From the NCBI GenBank assembly GCA_012523185.1, contig JAAYIY010000019.1, positions 1-48,431 on the forward strand: DNA of 48,431 nt, given 5' to 3'. Shown piece by piece: positions 32,953 through 41,390 of this stretch. Under the pieces are notes generated by a model. That model ran no database searches, was not told where the DNA came from, and saw nothing but the letters and a program-made list of their open reading frames with translations. Within the stretch, counting starts at the first letter, position 1; every line of letters starts with the position of its first letter. The DNA is from Clostridiales bacterium (GTDB lineage: Bacteria; Bacillota; Clostridia; Oscillospirales; Acutalibacteraceae). The position numbers and the translations under genes are program-made.

Positions 32953-33803
32953 GAGCTACCCCCGCTTTTCTCAAGCTTCGTTTTAAGAACGTCTATAAAG
33001 GTTTCGTTTTTGATGCTGATAAATTCAGCCGTTTCGCTTGCCTTTTTTATGTATGCGCAGCAGTCTTCGGGAATTTTTGTTTCTATGCCGTCGCAAATCA
33101 GGGACATGTCGCCGCCGGATGTTTTTATGACAGTAAGCTCCTCGTCGCTGCCGACAATTATTGAGCGCGAAAAAAGAGAATGGGCGCAGATGGGGGTCAA
33201 GACAATACTCTCGATTTGCGGATCCACAACAGGCCCTCCGGCTGAAAGAGAATAGGCGGTGGAGCCTGTCGGCGTCGCGAAAATGATGCCGTCGCCTAAA
33301 TAGTCGTTCATAAGGTTTTGACCGGAAAAAACTGAAAAACCGATTATATTCACGGACGCCGACCGCATTACAACGGCGTCGTTGATGCAAAGGTCTGAAA
33401 AAATCGGTTTGCCGTCTCTCCTTATTTCGGCGGCAAGCAGCATACGTTTTTCGACGGTGTATTCACCCGTGAAAAGGTTTTTGAGCATTTTAAGCTCATG
33501 CCGCTCAAGCCCCGCCATAAAAGCCAGACGTCCGGCGTTTATGCCCAGCACAGCCTTACCGTGGTTCATGGCTTTTTTTGCGGCATAAAGGATGCTGCCG
33601 TCACCGCCTACAGCAATAACCATGTCGCACAAGTCAAGCGCTTCCTCCTCCGGCAGGAACAAAGCCTTTGTCGAATTGAACTCCTCTTTGCAGCTGTCGG
33701 GCAAAAGGCATTCCGCGCCGAGCGACTTAAGCTCACAGCAAATTTCGAGCGTGACCTGCCGCGCGTTTTCTTTTGTCAAATTTGGAATAACTGTTATTTT
33801 CAT
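32949..33803 (-). CDS. nadK: NAD kinase
   Basis: 284 residues. GGDGS (66-70) is the ATP/NAD kinase signature, NDAVVMR (141-147) the NAD-contact segment, and GDGIIFATPTGSTAYS (170-185) the Gly-rich loop. In the GINAGRLAFM segment Ala replaces the Gly usual in G-x-L-G-F, a mild change. It makes NADP from NAD and ATP. It lies 6 bases after tlyA and overlaps argR by 4 bases, matching the conserved dxs-tlyA-nadK-argR-recN order. Confidence 0.96.
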   Translation of the reverse strand: MKITVIPNLTKENARQVTLEICCELKSLGAECLLPDSCKEEFNSTKALFLPEEEALDLCDMVIAVGGDGSILYAAKKAMNHGKAVLGINAGRLAFMAGLERHELKMLKNLFTGEYTVEKRMLLAAEIRRDGKPIFSDLCINDAVVMRSASVNIIGFSVFSGQNLMNDYLGDGIIFATPTGSTAYSLSAGGPVVDPQIESIVLTPICAHSLFSRSIIVGSDEELTVIKTSGGDMSLICDGIETKIPEDCCAYIKKASETAEFISIKNETFIDVLKTKLEKSGGSS

Positions 33804-33809
33804 AGCGCA

Positions 33810-34640
33810 TCAACCGCCTGTCAGCTTGTCGTGCGATTGCCTGACAAGCTCAATTATATCGTTTTCCGAAAAGCTCTCGCCGGGACAAGCCGCCTGTTGA
33901 GGCTCCGCCTTGGCAATGTGCATAAGGTATTCGATATTGCCCTCGGGTCCTTTGATTGGTGAAAAAGAAAGCCCCTTTACACAAAAACCGTTTTGGCGGG
34001 CAAACGCTGAAACCTTGATGATAACGTCGGCATGGACCTCCTTGTCGCGGACGACGCCCTTTTTGCCGACATTTTCCCTCCCCGCCTCAAACTGCGGCTT
34101 TATGAGACAAACCGCCTCACCGTTTTCTTTTAAAAAGCCACGCAGCACCGGAAGAATAATCTTGAGTGAAATAAAAGAAACATCAACGCTCGCAAAATCG
34201 GCCTTTTCCGGTATCTGGCTGTCTGTCGCGTAGCGAAAGTTTGTCCTCTCAAGCGAGACGACACGTTTGTCATTGCGAAGCTTCCACGCAAGCTGACCGT
34301 ATCCGACATCGACGGCATAAACCTTTTCGGCTCCGTTTTGAAGCATACAATCTGTGAATCCGCCGGTGGATGCGCCGACGTCTATACAAACCTTGCCATT
34401 AAGGTCAAGCTTGAAATCGACAACGGACTTTTCAAGCTTTAGCCCTCCCCTGCTGACATATGGGTTTTGATTGTTCCTAACCTCAATTATATCATTGTTA
34501 TTTACAAAAAGTCCAGCTTTTATTGCTTTTTTGCCGTTCACATAAACATTGCCCGCCATTATCAGCGCGCGAGCCTTTTCACGCGATATATTTTGTTCCC
34601 TTTTTGACAGTTCCGAATCAAGCCTTGTTTTTTCGCTCAT
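33810..34640 (-). CDS. tlyA: TlyA-family RNA 2'-O-methyltransferase
   Basis: 276 residues. An N-terminal S4 RNA-binding domain (about 5-62) precedes an FtsJ/RrmJ-type SAM methyltransferase with IDVGASTGGFTD (86-97). The catalytic K-D-K tetrad candidates lie in 'GGLKLEKS', 'ASVDVSFISL' and 'LIKPQFE'. Family members methylate ribose in 16S/23S rRNA and some were first described as haemolysins. The start overlaps the dxs end by 23 bases, implying coupling. Confidence 0.95.
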   Translation of the reverse strand: MSEKTRLDSELSKREQNISREKARALIMAGNVYVNGKKAIKAGLFVNNNDIIEVRNNQNPYVSRGGLKLEKSVVDFKLDLNGKVCIDVGASTGGFTDCMLQNGAEKVYAVDVGYGQLAWKLRNDKRVVSLERTNFRYATDSQIPEKADFASVDVSFISLKIILPVLRGFLKENGEAVCLIKPQFEAGRENVGKKGVVRDKEVHADVIIKVSAFARQNGFCVKGLSFSPIKGPEGNIEYLMHIAKAEPQQAACPGESFSENDIIELVRQSHDKLTGG

Positions 34641-36519
34641 GTCTATTCCTCAAATTTTCCTGAAAGGCTCTGCAAACAACAGCCTCCATGCCTCCGGCGT
34701 CAAGCCGAAACTTTCTAAGCTGCGAGGATACCGATGCCTGCGGCACAAAGCAGTCGTCCACAGCCGTCAGCTCGTATCTGCCGCTGAAACCCCTTTCGAG
34801 CAGCATCAAAGCTGTTTTTTCGCCGATTCCGGCGCTTTTCACGCCCTCCTCAAAGAAAAACACGGCTTCACAGCCAAGCACGGCGCTCACTGCCTTTTCG
34901 GGAATCGGCTTAATTTTGTTCAGCTTGACAAGCTTCGCGTTTATGCCGCGGTTTTTAAGCCTGTTTACAGCGCGCGCGGCAAAAGCCGATATCCTGCCGT
35001 ATGTAATAATGGCGGCGGGCGCTTCGCTGTCGCCGTAGACATCAAAGTCGCCGTATGAAAAATTAAAGTCGTTAGGGAAGGCATATTCCTCTCCGCGCGG
35101 ATATCTCACTGCCGCAAGTCCGTTGTCGTGAAAGACGGCGTTTGTCAGTGCTGATCTCAATTCCATATAGCTTGACGGAGAATAAATCGTCACGCCGGGA
35201 ATACTGTTTAAAAAAGCGGCGTCGAATATGCCCTGATGAGTTTCGCCGTCCTCACCCACAAACCCCGCCCTGTCAATCGCGAGGACTATCTTAAGCTTTT
35301 GCAGCGCGCCGTCGTGAAGTATCTGGTCATAAGCGCGCTGTAAAAAGGTTGAATAAATTGCCACGACAGGCTTAAAGCCCTGCTTTGAAAGTCCCGACGC
35401 AAATGTCACGGCGTGCTCCTCGGCTATGCCGACGTCGAAAAAGCGGCTGCCGAATTCGCTTTCAAAGCGCTGAAGCCCTGTTCCTATTGACATTGCCGCC
35501 GTTATGGCGCACAGGGTTTTGTCCTTTCTTGCAGTTTCGCACATATATTCGCCGAAGGTTGACGAAAAACTCACGCCGTCGCTGACTTGCTCGCCCGTTT
35601 GAATATCAAAGCGCGGCACACCATGAAACTTCCCCGGCTCTCGTTCGGCGGGGTCGTACCCTTTGCCCTTTGTGGTGTAAACATGAAGCAGAACCGGTAT
35701 ATTAATCATTTTAGCAGTGTCCAGGGCTTCGCAGAGGAGCTTAACATCGTGACCGTCCACAGGACCCATATACCTGAAACCGAGATCCTCAAAAAGATTG
35801 CTCCCGTACAATGTTTCTTTTGCCAGCTTTTTTATTTTAAAAAGGTGATCGGCAGTCTTTTTGCCTATGACAGGAATTCGGTTGAGAGCCTTTTGTGTCT
35901 CCTCTTTCATTTTGTAGTATTCGGGTTTTGAGCGTATCACGGCAAGATAACGCGCAAGCGAGCCGACGTTGCCGGAAATCGACATCTCGTTCTCGTTAAG
36001 AATCACTATAAGCTTGCTGCCGGCGCGCCCGGCATTATTCATCGCCTCGTAAACCATGCCGCCCGTAAACGAGCCGTCGCCTATGACGCTGACAGCATAC
36101 CCTCCGCTCCCGCTGATGGCGTTTGCGGCGGCGACACCGAGAGCGGACGAGACGGACGTCCCCGAATGACCGCTGTAAAAAACATCGTGGTCGCTTTCGG
36201 ACGGCCTTGAATAACCGGAGATTCCGCCCTCCTTGCGAAGCGTTGAAAATTCGAGAAACCTGCCTGTCAGAAGCTTGTGCGTGTATATCTGATGACCTAC
36301 GTCCCAAATAATCTTGTCGGTCGGCGAGTCAAACATTTTGTGCAGCGCAACCGTCAGCTCGACGACACCGAGGTTTGACGCAAGATGCCCGCCGTTTAAA
36401 GAAACGGTGTCAATAAGCGTGTCTCGAATTTCGCCGCAAAGCTCCTTGATTTCATTTTCATTAAGGTTTTTAACAAATGCCGGAGATTCAATTTTGTTGA
36501 GATACTTTGTTTCGTACAT
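34618..36519 (-). CDS. dxs: 1-deoxy-D-xylulose-5-phosphate synthase
   Basis: 633 residues, full length. H45 in GGHLASNLG, the TPP/Mg site IGDGSFTGG (146-154), AMNNAG, and the catalytic Glu in VGIAEEHAVTFA are present. It condenses pyruvate and glyceraldehyde 3-phosphate to DXP, the first step of the MEP isoprenoid route (also supplying thiamine and pyridoxal). It lies 25 bases after ispA, so the entry and chain-length steps of isoprenoid synthesis are expressed together. It is distinct from the split transketolase at 2366-4250. Confidence 0.97.
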   Translation of the reverse strand: MYETKYLNKIESPAFVKNLNENEIKELCGEIRDTLIDTVSLNGGHLASNLGVVELTVALHKMFDSPTDKIIWDVGHQIYTHKLLTGRFLEFSTLRKEGGISGYSRPSESDHDVFYSGHSGTSVSSALGVAAANAISGSGGYAVSVIGDGSFTGGMVYEAMNNAGRAGSKLIVILNENEMSISGNVGSLARYLAVIRSKPEYYKMKEETQKALNRIPVIGKKTADHLFKIKKLAKETLYGSNLFEDLGFRYMGPVDGHDVKLLCEALDTAKMINIPVLLHVYTTKGKGYDPAEREPGKFHGVPRFDIQTGEQVSDGVSFSSTFGEYMCETARKDKTLCAITAAMSIGTGLQRFESEFGSRFFDVGIAEEHAVTFASGLSKQGFKPVVAIYSTFLQRAYDQILHDGALQKLKIVLAIDRAGFVGEDGETHQGIFDAAFLNSIPGVTIYSPSSYMELRSALTNAVFHDNGLAAVRYPRGEEYAFPNDFNFSYGDFDVYGDSEAPAAIITYGRISAFAARAVNRLKNRGINAKLVKLNKIKPIPEKAVSAVLGCEAVFFFEEGVKSAGIGEKTALMLLERGFSGRYELTAVDDCFVPQASVSSQLRKFRLDAGGMEAVVCRAFQENLRNRHERKNKA

Positions 36520-36544
36520 TAAACGACCTCTTTATTCACAATAA

Positions 36545-37405
36545 TCAATTAGTCCTTGATAAAAGATTAAGTGCCAGCTCACGCAAAAAATACCCTTCGC
36601 CGCCAAAAATCTTAAGTGACGAAAGCGCTGTTTGAGTTAGCTCCTCTGAAAGCTCTTTTGACTGCTTTTGCCCCAAAAGTGTAATATATGTCGCCTTGCC
36701 TTTGGCTTTGTCGCTTCCCGCGGGCTTTCCGAGAGATTCGGTGTCGCCCGTTGCGTCAAGAATATCGTCGACTATCTGGAAGGCAAGACCAATGCTTTCG
36801 GCGTATACGGAAGCCGCGCCGCGCATTTGATTTGACGCGCCCGCCGCGGCGCACCCCAAAAGGCACGAAGCTTTGATAAGCGCGCCCGTCTTGAGCAAAT
36901 CCGCCTTTTTCAGCTCCTTTGCGTCAACGTCCTTGTTTTCGTTCAAAAGGTCAAGCTCCTGACCGCCTATCATCCCCTCAAACCCGGCGGCGCTTGAAAG
37001 AATTCGGCACGCCTCAACTTTTATTTCAGCGGAAAGCGGAGCGTTCATAATTGTTTCAAACGCCAACGTCAGCAAGGCATCCCCCGCAAGCAGAGCAAAA
37101 GCCTCGCCGAACTTGACGTGACAGGAGGGGTTGCCCCTGCGCAAATCATCGTCGTCCATGCATGGCAGGTCGTCGTGAATCAGGGAATAAGCATGCACCA
37201 TTTCGACGGCGCACGCAAAAGGCAGGGCGGCGTAAATGTCGCCCCCGCACACACGGCAAAATTCAAGAGCAAGCACGGAGCGTATCCTTTTGCCGCCGCT
37301 TAACAGGCTGTAGCGCATCGCGTCGCACACCACGCTCTTGTTTTCGGGAACAGACTTGTTTAAAGCGTTGTTGACAAGCAAAACATAATCTTCAAATTTC
37401 TTCAT
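36545..37405 (-). CDS. ispA: Farnesyl diphosphate synthase (short-chain polyprenyl synthase)
   Basis: 286 residues. The first aspartate-rich motif is DDLPCMDDDD (78-87) with the two-residue insertion typical of bacterial farnesyl synthases; the second is DDILD near 217. LLSGGKRIRSVL (34-45) binds isopentenyl diphosphate. It joins IPP units to make geranyl/farnesyl diphosphate for quinones and undecaprenyl phosphate. Its ATG overlaps the xseB stop by 14 bases. Confidence 0.95.
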   Translation of the reverse strand: MKKFEDYVLLVNNALNKSVPENKSVVCDAMRYSLLSGGKRIRSVLALEFCRVCGGDIYAALPFACAVEMVHAYSLIHDDLPCMDDDDLRRGNPSCHVKFGEAFALLAGDALLTLAFETIMNAPLSAEIKVEACRILSSAAGFEGMIGGQELDLLNENKDVDAKELKKADLLKTGALIKASCLLGCAAAGASNQMRGAASVYAESIGLAFQIVDDILDATGDTESLGKPAGSDKAKGKATYITLLGQKQSKELSEELTQTALSSLKIFGGEGYFLRELALNLLSRTN

Positions 37406-37592
37406 CCTGTTTTTCCGTCAGCTCCGTTACCTTTTGCTCCGCCTCGTCAAGACGTTTGCTGCAAAATGTAACAAGCCTTGTCCCTTCCTCGAACAGCTTA
37501 AGCGACTCGTCAAGCGACAAGCCCCCGCCTTCAAGCGACTCGACTATTTTTTCGATGCGTTTTATGGAATCTTCATATGAGGGCTTTGCCAT
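37392..37592 (-). CDS. xseB: Exodeoxyribonuclease VII small subunit
   Basis: 66 residues from the ATG at 37592; a longer frame runs into xseA but AAGGAGGAG sits 7 bases before this ATG. The chain 'SYEDSIKRIEKIVESLE...LSLDESLKLFEEG' is the XseB helical-hairpin signature. It binds the XseA catalytic subunit. It starts 1 base before the xseA stop codon and overlaps ispA. Confidence 0.95.
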   Translation of the reverse strand: MAKPSYEDSIKRIEKIVESLEGGGLSLDESLKLFEEGTRLVTFCSKRLDEAEQKVTELTEKQDEEI

Positions 37593-37593
37593 A

Positions 37594-38847
37594 TCACATC
37601 TCCTCCTTAACAGAACCGACAGAATCAGCAGATTTAACAGAATCAACAAACTCAACAGAGTCAACGGTGCAGTCAAGGCTGCCGTCAGACAGCCTGATTG
37701 ACAGCGCGTCGCCCTTCGATATGGGCTTGACGCCCGATATGATGCTCCCGTCCTTTGAAGCGATGGCATAGCCCCTGCCCAGCACCTTTAGCGGGCTTAG
37801 AGAATCAAGCTTGCCGGCAAGATAATTTATGCCGCCTTTGCCGCTTGATATTGTTGCGGTAATTGAGCTTTCCAAAGAAAAAGACAGCTTATCAAGCAAA
37901 AGCCTGCGGCTCTCAAGGAGCGCCGAAGCGCTTGTCAGTCCGCGTGACATTTGAAGGCTTTTAAGGTGCGCGCGCTTTGCGGAAAAATCATTTTCCATGG
38001 CGCGGCGGCACCTGAAAAGCAATCCGTTAAGGAAAGCGTATTGCTCGACAGCGTCCGGCACAGCAAGCTCGGCGGCGGCGGACGGTGTCGGAGCGCGGAG
38101 ATCCGCCACAAAATCGCATATGGTAAAATCGGTTTCGTGACCGACTGCCGATATGACGGGGATTGCGGAGGCGGCGACAGCGCGGGCGACAATTTCCTCG
38201 TTAAACGCCCAAAGCTCCTCAAGCGAACCTCCGCCCCTGCCGACAATGAGGACATCGGCAAGGCCTTCTCTGTTGAACCTCTCGACAGCCGCCGATATCT
38301 GCGGCGCGGCTGATTCTCCCTGAACTTGGACGGGATGGAAAATCACGCGCGACATAGGAAATCTTCTGCCGAGCACCGTGATTATGTCCCGCACCGCGGC
38401 GCCCGTCGGCGACGTTATGACGCCTATGCGCATGGGAAGCTTTGGGAGCGGCTTTTTGCGCGAATCATCAAAAAGCCCCTCTGCCGCAAGCTTTGATTTG
38501 AGCTGCTCGAACGCGGCGCTTAGTGCGCCCGCCCCGTCGGGCTGCATATCGTCAATATAAAGCTGATACTGCCCGTCGCGCTCATAAACAGACGCCCTGC
38601 CGCGCGTCACAACCTTCATGCCGTTTTCAGGCATAAAGCGCAGGCGGCTGTTGCTTGATTTAAACATCACAGCGCGCACAGACGCGCCTTCGTCCTTTAG
38701 CGTCATATAAAAATGGCCTGTCCGATAATGGTTTGTAAAGTTTGATATTTCACCGCAAACAAAAACGTTGTATAGGTTTTTGTCGCTGTCTAAAACAGAT
38801 TTAACGTATGTGTTAAGCTGCGTGACTGTCAAAATGTGTGCGCTCAT
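37594..38847 (-). CDS. xseA: Exodeoxyribonuclease VII large subunit
   Basis: 417 residues. An N-terminal OB-fold (about 5-100) is followed by the catalytic region with GVITSPTGAAVRDI, DVLIVGRGGGSLEELWAFN (GRGGG), SAVGHETDF and RAPTPSAAAE, then a coiled coil. It degrades single-stranded DNA to oligonucleotides. The final residues are encoded by an 18-bp tandem repeat (V-D-S-V-x-x three times), an extension beyond the conserved domain. The start overlaps the preceding gene's stop by 4 bases. Confidence 0.96.
   Translation of the reverse strand: MSAHILTVTQLNTYVKSVLDSDKNLYNVFVCGEISNFTNHYRTGHFYMTLKDEGASVRAVMFKSSNSRLRFMPENGMKVVTRGRASVYERDGQYQLYIDDMQPDGAGALSAAFEQLKSKLAAEGLFDDSRKKPLPKLPMRIGVITSPTGAAVRDIITVLGRRFPMSRVIFHPVQVQGESAAPQISAAVERFNREGLADVLIVGRGGGSLEELWAFNEEIVARAVAASAIPVISAVGHETDFTICDFVADLRAPTPSAAAELAVPDAVEQYAFLNGLLFRCRRAMENDFSAKRAHLKSLQMSRGLTSASALLESRRLLLDKLSFSLESSITATISSGKGGINYLAGKLDSLSPLKVLGRGYAIASKDGSIISGVKPISKGDALSIRLSDGSLDCTVDSVEFVDSVKSADSVGSVKEEM
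37612..37665 (-). repeat. 18-bp tandem repeat at the xseA 3' end
   Basis: Three units (37665-37648, 37647-37630, 37629-37612 on the minus strand), each close to GTTGATTCTGTTAAATCT and encoding V/A-D-S-V-x-x in frame. A partial fourth unit may lead into the AAGGAGGAG ribosome binding site of xseB. Confidence 0.9.
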
Positions 38848-39800
38848 GCTTTGCGCCCTTTCTCCGCCTTTAAGGCTGTAAGCACCGAAATCCCGGCGGC
38901 ATTGTCGGATGAGAACTCAGGAGAGCCGAACACCGCCCCATACTTTTCCGTGAATTGCTTTCTGATAAAACTGTTTGACATAACGCCGCCCGAAAAAACA
39001 AGCGGCATTTCACCGTGATTCGCAAGAGAATATTCCGCCATTTTATCAAGCGCCGCGGAAATATACATTATGCAGAAACGGCTGATGTCGCTGCTGCTTT
39101 CACCCTGTTTTTTCATTGTTTCACACTTGTTTTGAAGTCCGGAAAGACTGCAACAGCCGTCTTTTAGGCTTATATTTATCTTGAAGCTCCTGTCGCTTTT
39201 TTGGGCAAGCTCATCCAAAAGGCTTCCGGCGGGGAAGCTCAAGCCGAGCATCGCTCCCACCCTGTCGACAGCCTGTCCCGCCTTGAGGTCAAGCGAGGAC
39301 AGCAAAACCCTGCACTTTATGATATTTTCGTCGTCCGGCTCCGCAAGAACGACTTCTGTCGTGCCGCCGGACACATGAAAAGCAATAAATCTTTCTTGCA
39401 GCAGGTCAAGCCTGCCTGCGGAAAAAAGCGACGCCGCTATATGACCCGACTGGTGTGAAAATAAACACGGCTTTGTGCCGTCTGCCGCGGAAACACACCT
39501 TGCGGCGCTTTCGCCGACAAGGAAACACGGCATATAAGAGCCTTCCGCGTCTCTTGGGCGGGACGAGGCTCCGACCGCCGTGATATTGCCGCCGACTTTG
39601 CCCAAATCGTCAAAAAGCTCCTCTGTAACTTCGGGCAATTGAACGGTGTGATGAAACACGGCGTCGCTTTGGCGCATGCCAAGCTCGCCGCGTTTTACCG
39701 GCAGAAGCCGCTTTTTGCTGACGACACTTTTGGACGCGCTGTCATACACCGCCGCCGATGTCGTGTAATTGCTGGTGTCAAACCCGAGATACAGACCCAT
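38844..39800 (-). CDS. TsaD/Kae1-like ASKHA-family paralogue
   Basis: 318 residues. The ASKHA fold starts with LGFDTSNYTTS (5-15). H116-Q-S-G-H120 corresponds to the metal-binding HxEGH of TsaD, with Gln-Ser in place of the usual x-Glu. FHVSGGTTEV (140-149) and VFSGGVMSN are the phosphate loops. Bacterial TsaD makes the t6A base of tRNA, but this shorter, diverged protein is a second family often found beside nusB/xseA in Clostridia and its function is unproven. The annotation 'O-sialoglycoprotein endopeptidase' would be misleading. It begins 1 base after nusB and overlaps xseA by 4 bases. Confidence 0.75.
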   Translation of the reverse strand: MGLYLGFDTSNYTTSAAVYDSASKSVVSKKRLLPVKRGELGMRQSDAVFHHTVQLPEVTEELFDDLGKVGGNITAVGASSRPRDAEGSYMPCFLVGESAARCVSAADGTKPCLFSHQSGHIAASLFSAGRLDLLQERFIAFHVSGGTTEVVLAEPDDENIIKCRVLLSSLDLKAGQAVDRVGAMLGLSFPAGSLLDELAQKSDRSFKINISLKDGCCSLSGLQNKCETMKKQGESSSDISRFCIMYISAALDKMAEYSLANHGEMPLVFSGGVMSNSFIRKQFTEKYGAVFGSPEFSSDNAAGISVLTALKAEKGRKA

Positions 39801-39801
39801 T

Positions 39802-40215
39802 TCAGCCGTCCTTTTTTTCTTCCAGCTTTTTTGCGACCGTGCCGAGTACCCCGTTTACAAAAGAGGCGTCTTCCTCGCCCGAATAAAGCTTGCACATTTC
39901 GACAGCCTCGTTTATGGAAACGCCTATCGGAACATCTTCGATGAAAAGCATTTCGCACAACGCGAGCCTCATTACAGCCAGCGAAACTTTGGATATTCTT
40001 GTTTTGCGCCAGCCCCTTAGATTTTCCTCGATAAACTCGTCGATTTCAAAAAGTTTTTTGGATGCGATACCGGCAACCATCTCAACATATTCATCATTCT
40101 CGACAAGTCCGCTGTCAAAAGCAAGCGCCGCGATATCTTCAATGTCCGTTTCGGGGTGAAAGGACTTTTCAAAGAACAGAAGAAACGCCTGCTCCCTTGC
40201 CTTTTTCCTTGTCAT
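39802..40215 (-). CDS. nusB: Transcription antitermination factor NusB
   Basis: 137 residues, all helical. The NusB hallmarks are R-K-x-A-R-E-Q-A-F-L-L-F at the start and 'FVNGVLGTVAKKL' at the end, with the typical 'PIGVSINEAVEMCK' segment. It binds boxA RNA with NusE for antitermination in rRNA operons. It lies 91 bases after asp23; that gap holds a 23-bp tandem repeat. Confidence 0.94.
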   Translation of the reverse strand: MTRKKAREQAFLLFFEKSFHPETDIEDIAALAFDSGLVENDEYVEMVAGIASKKLFEIDEFIEENLRGWRKTRISKVSLAVMRLALCEMLFIEDVPIGVSINEAVEMCKLYSGEEDASFVNGVLGTVAKKLEEKKDG

Positions 40216-40254
40216 GTCATGTACCGTCCCTTACTCTTTCACAATTAAAATAAA

Positions 40255-40312
40255 CACATCTGCTTCCCGCCCAGCTTCATGTCTGTTTCCTGCCCGGCTT
40301 CACATCTATTTC
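40255..40312 (-). repeat. 23-bp tandem repeat across the asp23 stop codon
   Basis: Two full units (40312-40290 and 40289-40267 on the minus strand) and a half unit (40266-40255) start GAAATAGATGTG, GAAACAGACATG and GAAGCAGATGTG. The full units end in a GAAGC[CT]GGGC[AG]G block. The asp23 stop codon TAG lies in the first unit. Confidence 0.9.
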
Positions 40313-40686
40313 TTGTCTGTCTTTTCGTCGCCGAACCCCATACCCGCAACGGTCACATTGACTTTGTTGACGACACGGCTCGTCATGTTTTGCACGGCGC
40401 ATTTGACGCTGTGCTGGACTGCCGAGGCAACTTCGGGAATCCTTGCCGTGTCCGAGATGATAATATTGATGTGAATCTTTATGTCGTTATCGTTGCTGAA
40501 TACGCGTACTGATTTGTTGCTGTCGCGTCCGATATTGAAAACAGATTGCACGAAATCGGGAGTGCGCGTCGCGAAGCCGGTGACGCCGTCTACATCTTTT
40601 GCGGCGTTGACGGCTATCGCCGCGATAACCTCGTCGGAAATTACAAGCCCGCCGACACCGTCGTTGCTTCTTATATATTCCTGCAT
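40306..40686 (-). CDS. Asp23/Gls24 family envelope stress protein
   Basis: 126 residues. Typical Asp23 pattern: G-G-L-V-I-S-D-E-V-I-A-A-I-A, a central 'VDGVTGF' turn and 'IKIHINIIIS' strand, then 'VQHSVKCAVQNMTSRVVNKVNVTVAGM'. In Firmicutes such proteins sit beneath the membrane and respond to envelope or alkaline stress; in Clostridia the gene is regularly found between spoIIIAH and nusB. It has its own promoter (40712-40739) and a strong GAAGGAGG site. Confidence 0.93.
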   Translation of the reverse strand: MQEYIRSNDGVGGLVISDEVIAAIAVNAAKDVDGVTGFATRTPDFVQSVFNIGRDSNKSVRVFSNDNDIKIHINIIISDTARIPEVASAVQHSVKCAVQNMTSRVVNKVNVTVAGMGFGDEKTDKK

Positions 40687-40711
40687 ATTACCGAGCCTCC
40701 TTCTTCCGTAT

Positions 40712-40739
40712 ATTATAACACATCCTTTTAATTTCTCAA
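40712..40739 (-). promoter_or_regulatory. Vegetative promoter before asp23
   Basis: TTGAGA (40739-40734), a 16-base spacer and a perfect TATAAT (40717-40712) on the minus strand. The -35 box overlaps the last codons of spoIIIAH. It would allow asp23 and downstream housekeeping genes to be expressed without the sporulation operon. Confidence 0.7.
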
Positions 40740-41296
40740 CCTTTTAATTCAACAATTGTTATATTTTTAGATGAAAACCCTGTTTTATTTAAAATAATAT
40801 CCTTAATTTGCACTGTGACAGTATCATTAAGTATGCCGGGAGGCACAATAACCTGCGCGCTTTCATCATCAATTATGACAAGACAGCTCTTCCCCGTCTT
40901 GGCTGATATCAGTGTTTCGACATCCGCTTCAAGCTTTATCTGTTCTGAAAGCTTTGCAAGCTTTTCCGACGCCTCCTTAACGGCCGTTTCAGACGAGCTT
41001 TCGTCCTTTATGATTTTTTGAAAAAGCTCCGCCGCCTCGTCGTGCGCCTTTTTTCTGTTTAACTCCGACTGCGCGAAAAGATCTTTGCCGTCTGAATTGC
41101 CGCTTGCGATAACATACTGCGCGTCGCCGAGGTTGTCTGCCTCCCTGACATCCTGAACGCTTTTTGCCGTGTTTGCGGCTGCTTCGGCTTTTTGCGCCTC
41201 CGGTTTCGTGTAATACCAGTTGACGAAAACCGCCGCTCCGAGAGCAATAACAAGTGTTGCTGTCACAAGCTGCCGTTTTTTGATTATCATGTTCAT
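40736..41296 (-). CDS. spoIIIAH: Stage III sporulation protein AH
   Basis: 186 residues. One N-terminal membrane helix (about 10-28), a charged Ala/Glu-rich coiled linker, and a C-terminal ring-building (YscJ/FliF-like) domain from about 110. SpoIIIAH sits in the mother-cell membrane around the forespore and pairs with forespore SpoIIQ to form the feeding channel. Last gene of the spoIIIA operon. The ATG follows AAAGGA by 11 bases. A long gap of 94 bases with an 18-bp repeat separates it from spoIIIAG. Confidence 0.93.
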   Translation of the reverse strand: MNMIIKKRQLVTATLVIALGAAVFVNWYYTKPEAQKAEAAANTAKSVQDVREADNLGDAQYVIASGNSDGKDLFAQSELNRKKAHDEAAELFQKIIKDESSSETAVKEASEKLAKLSEQIKLEADVETLISAKTGKSCLVIIDDESAQVIVPPGILNDTVTVQIKDIILNKTGFSSKNITIVELKG

Positions 41297-41332
41297 TGTC
41301 TTATTTTCCTTTCAATATTTGATTAGCCACCG

Positions 41333-41386
41333 GCTATTTTTGCTGTTTGGATAGTTTGCGCTATGTTTGCTATTTTTGCTGTTTGG
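41333..41386 (-). repeat. 18-bp direct repeat in the spoIIIAG-spoIIIAH gap
   Basis: GCTATTTTTGCTGTTTGG occurs exactly at 41333-41350 and 41369-41386 (plus-strand reading), separated by 18 bases of related sequence, so the underlying period is 18. It begins a few bases after the spoIIIAG stop. Confidence 0.9.
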
Positions 41387-41390
41387 GCTG

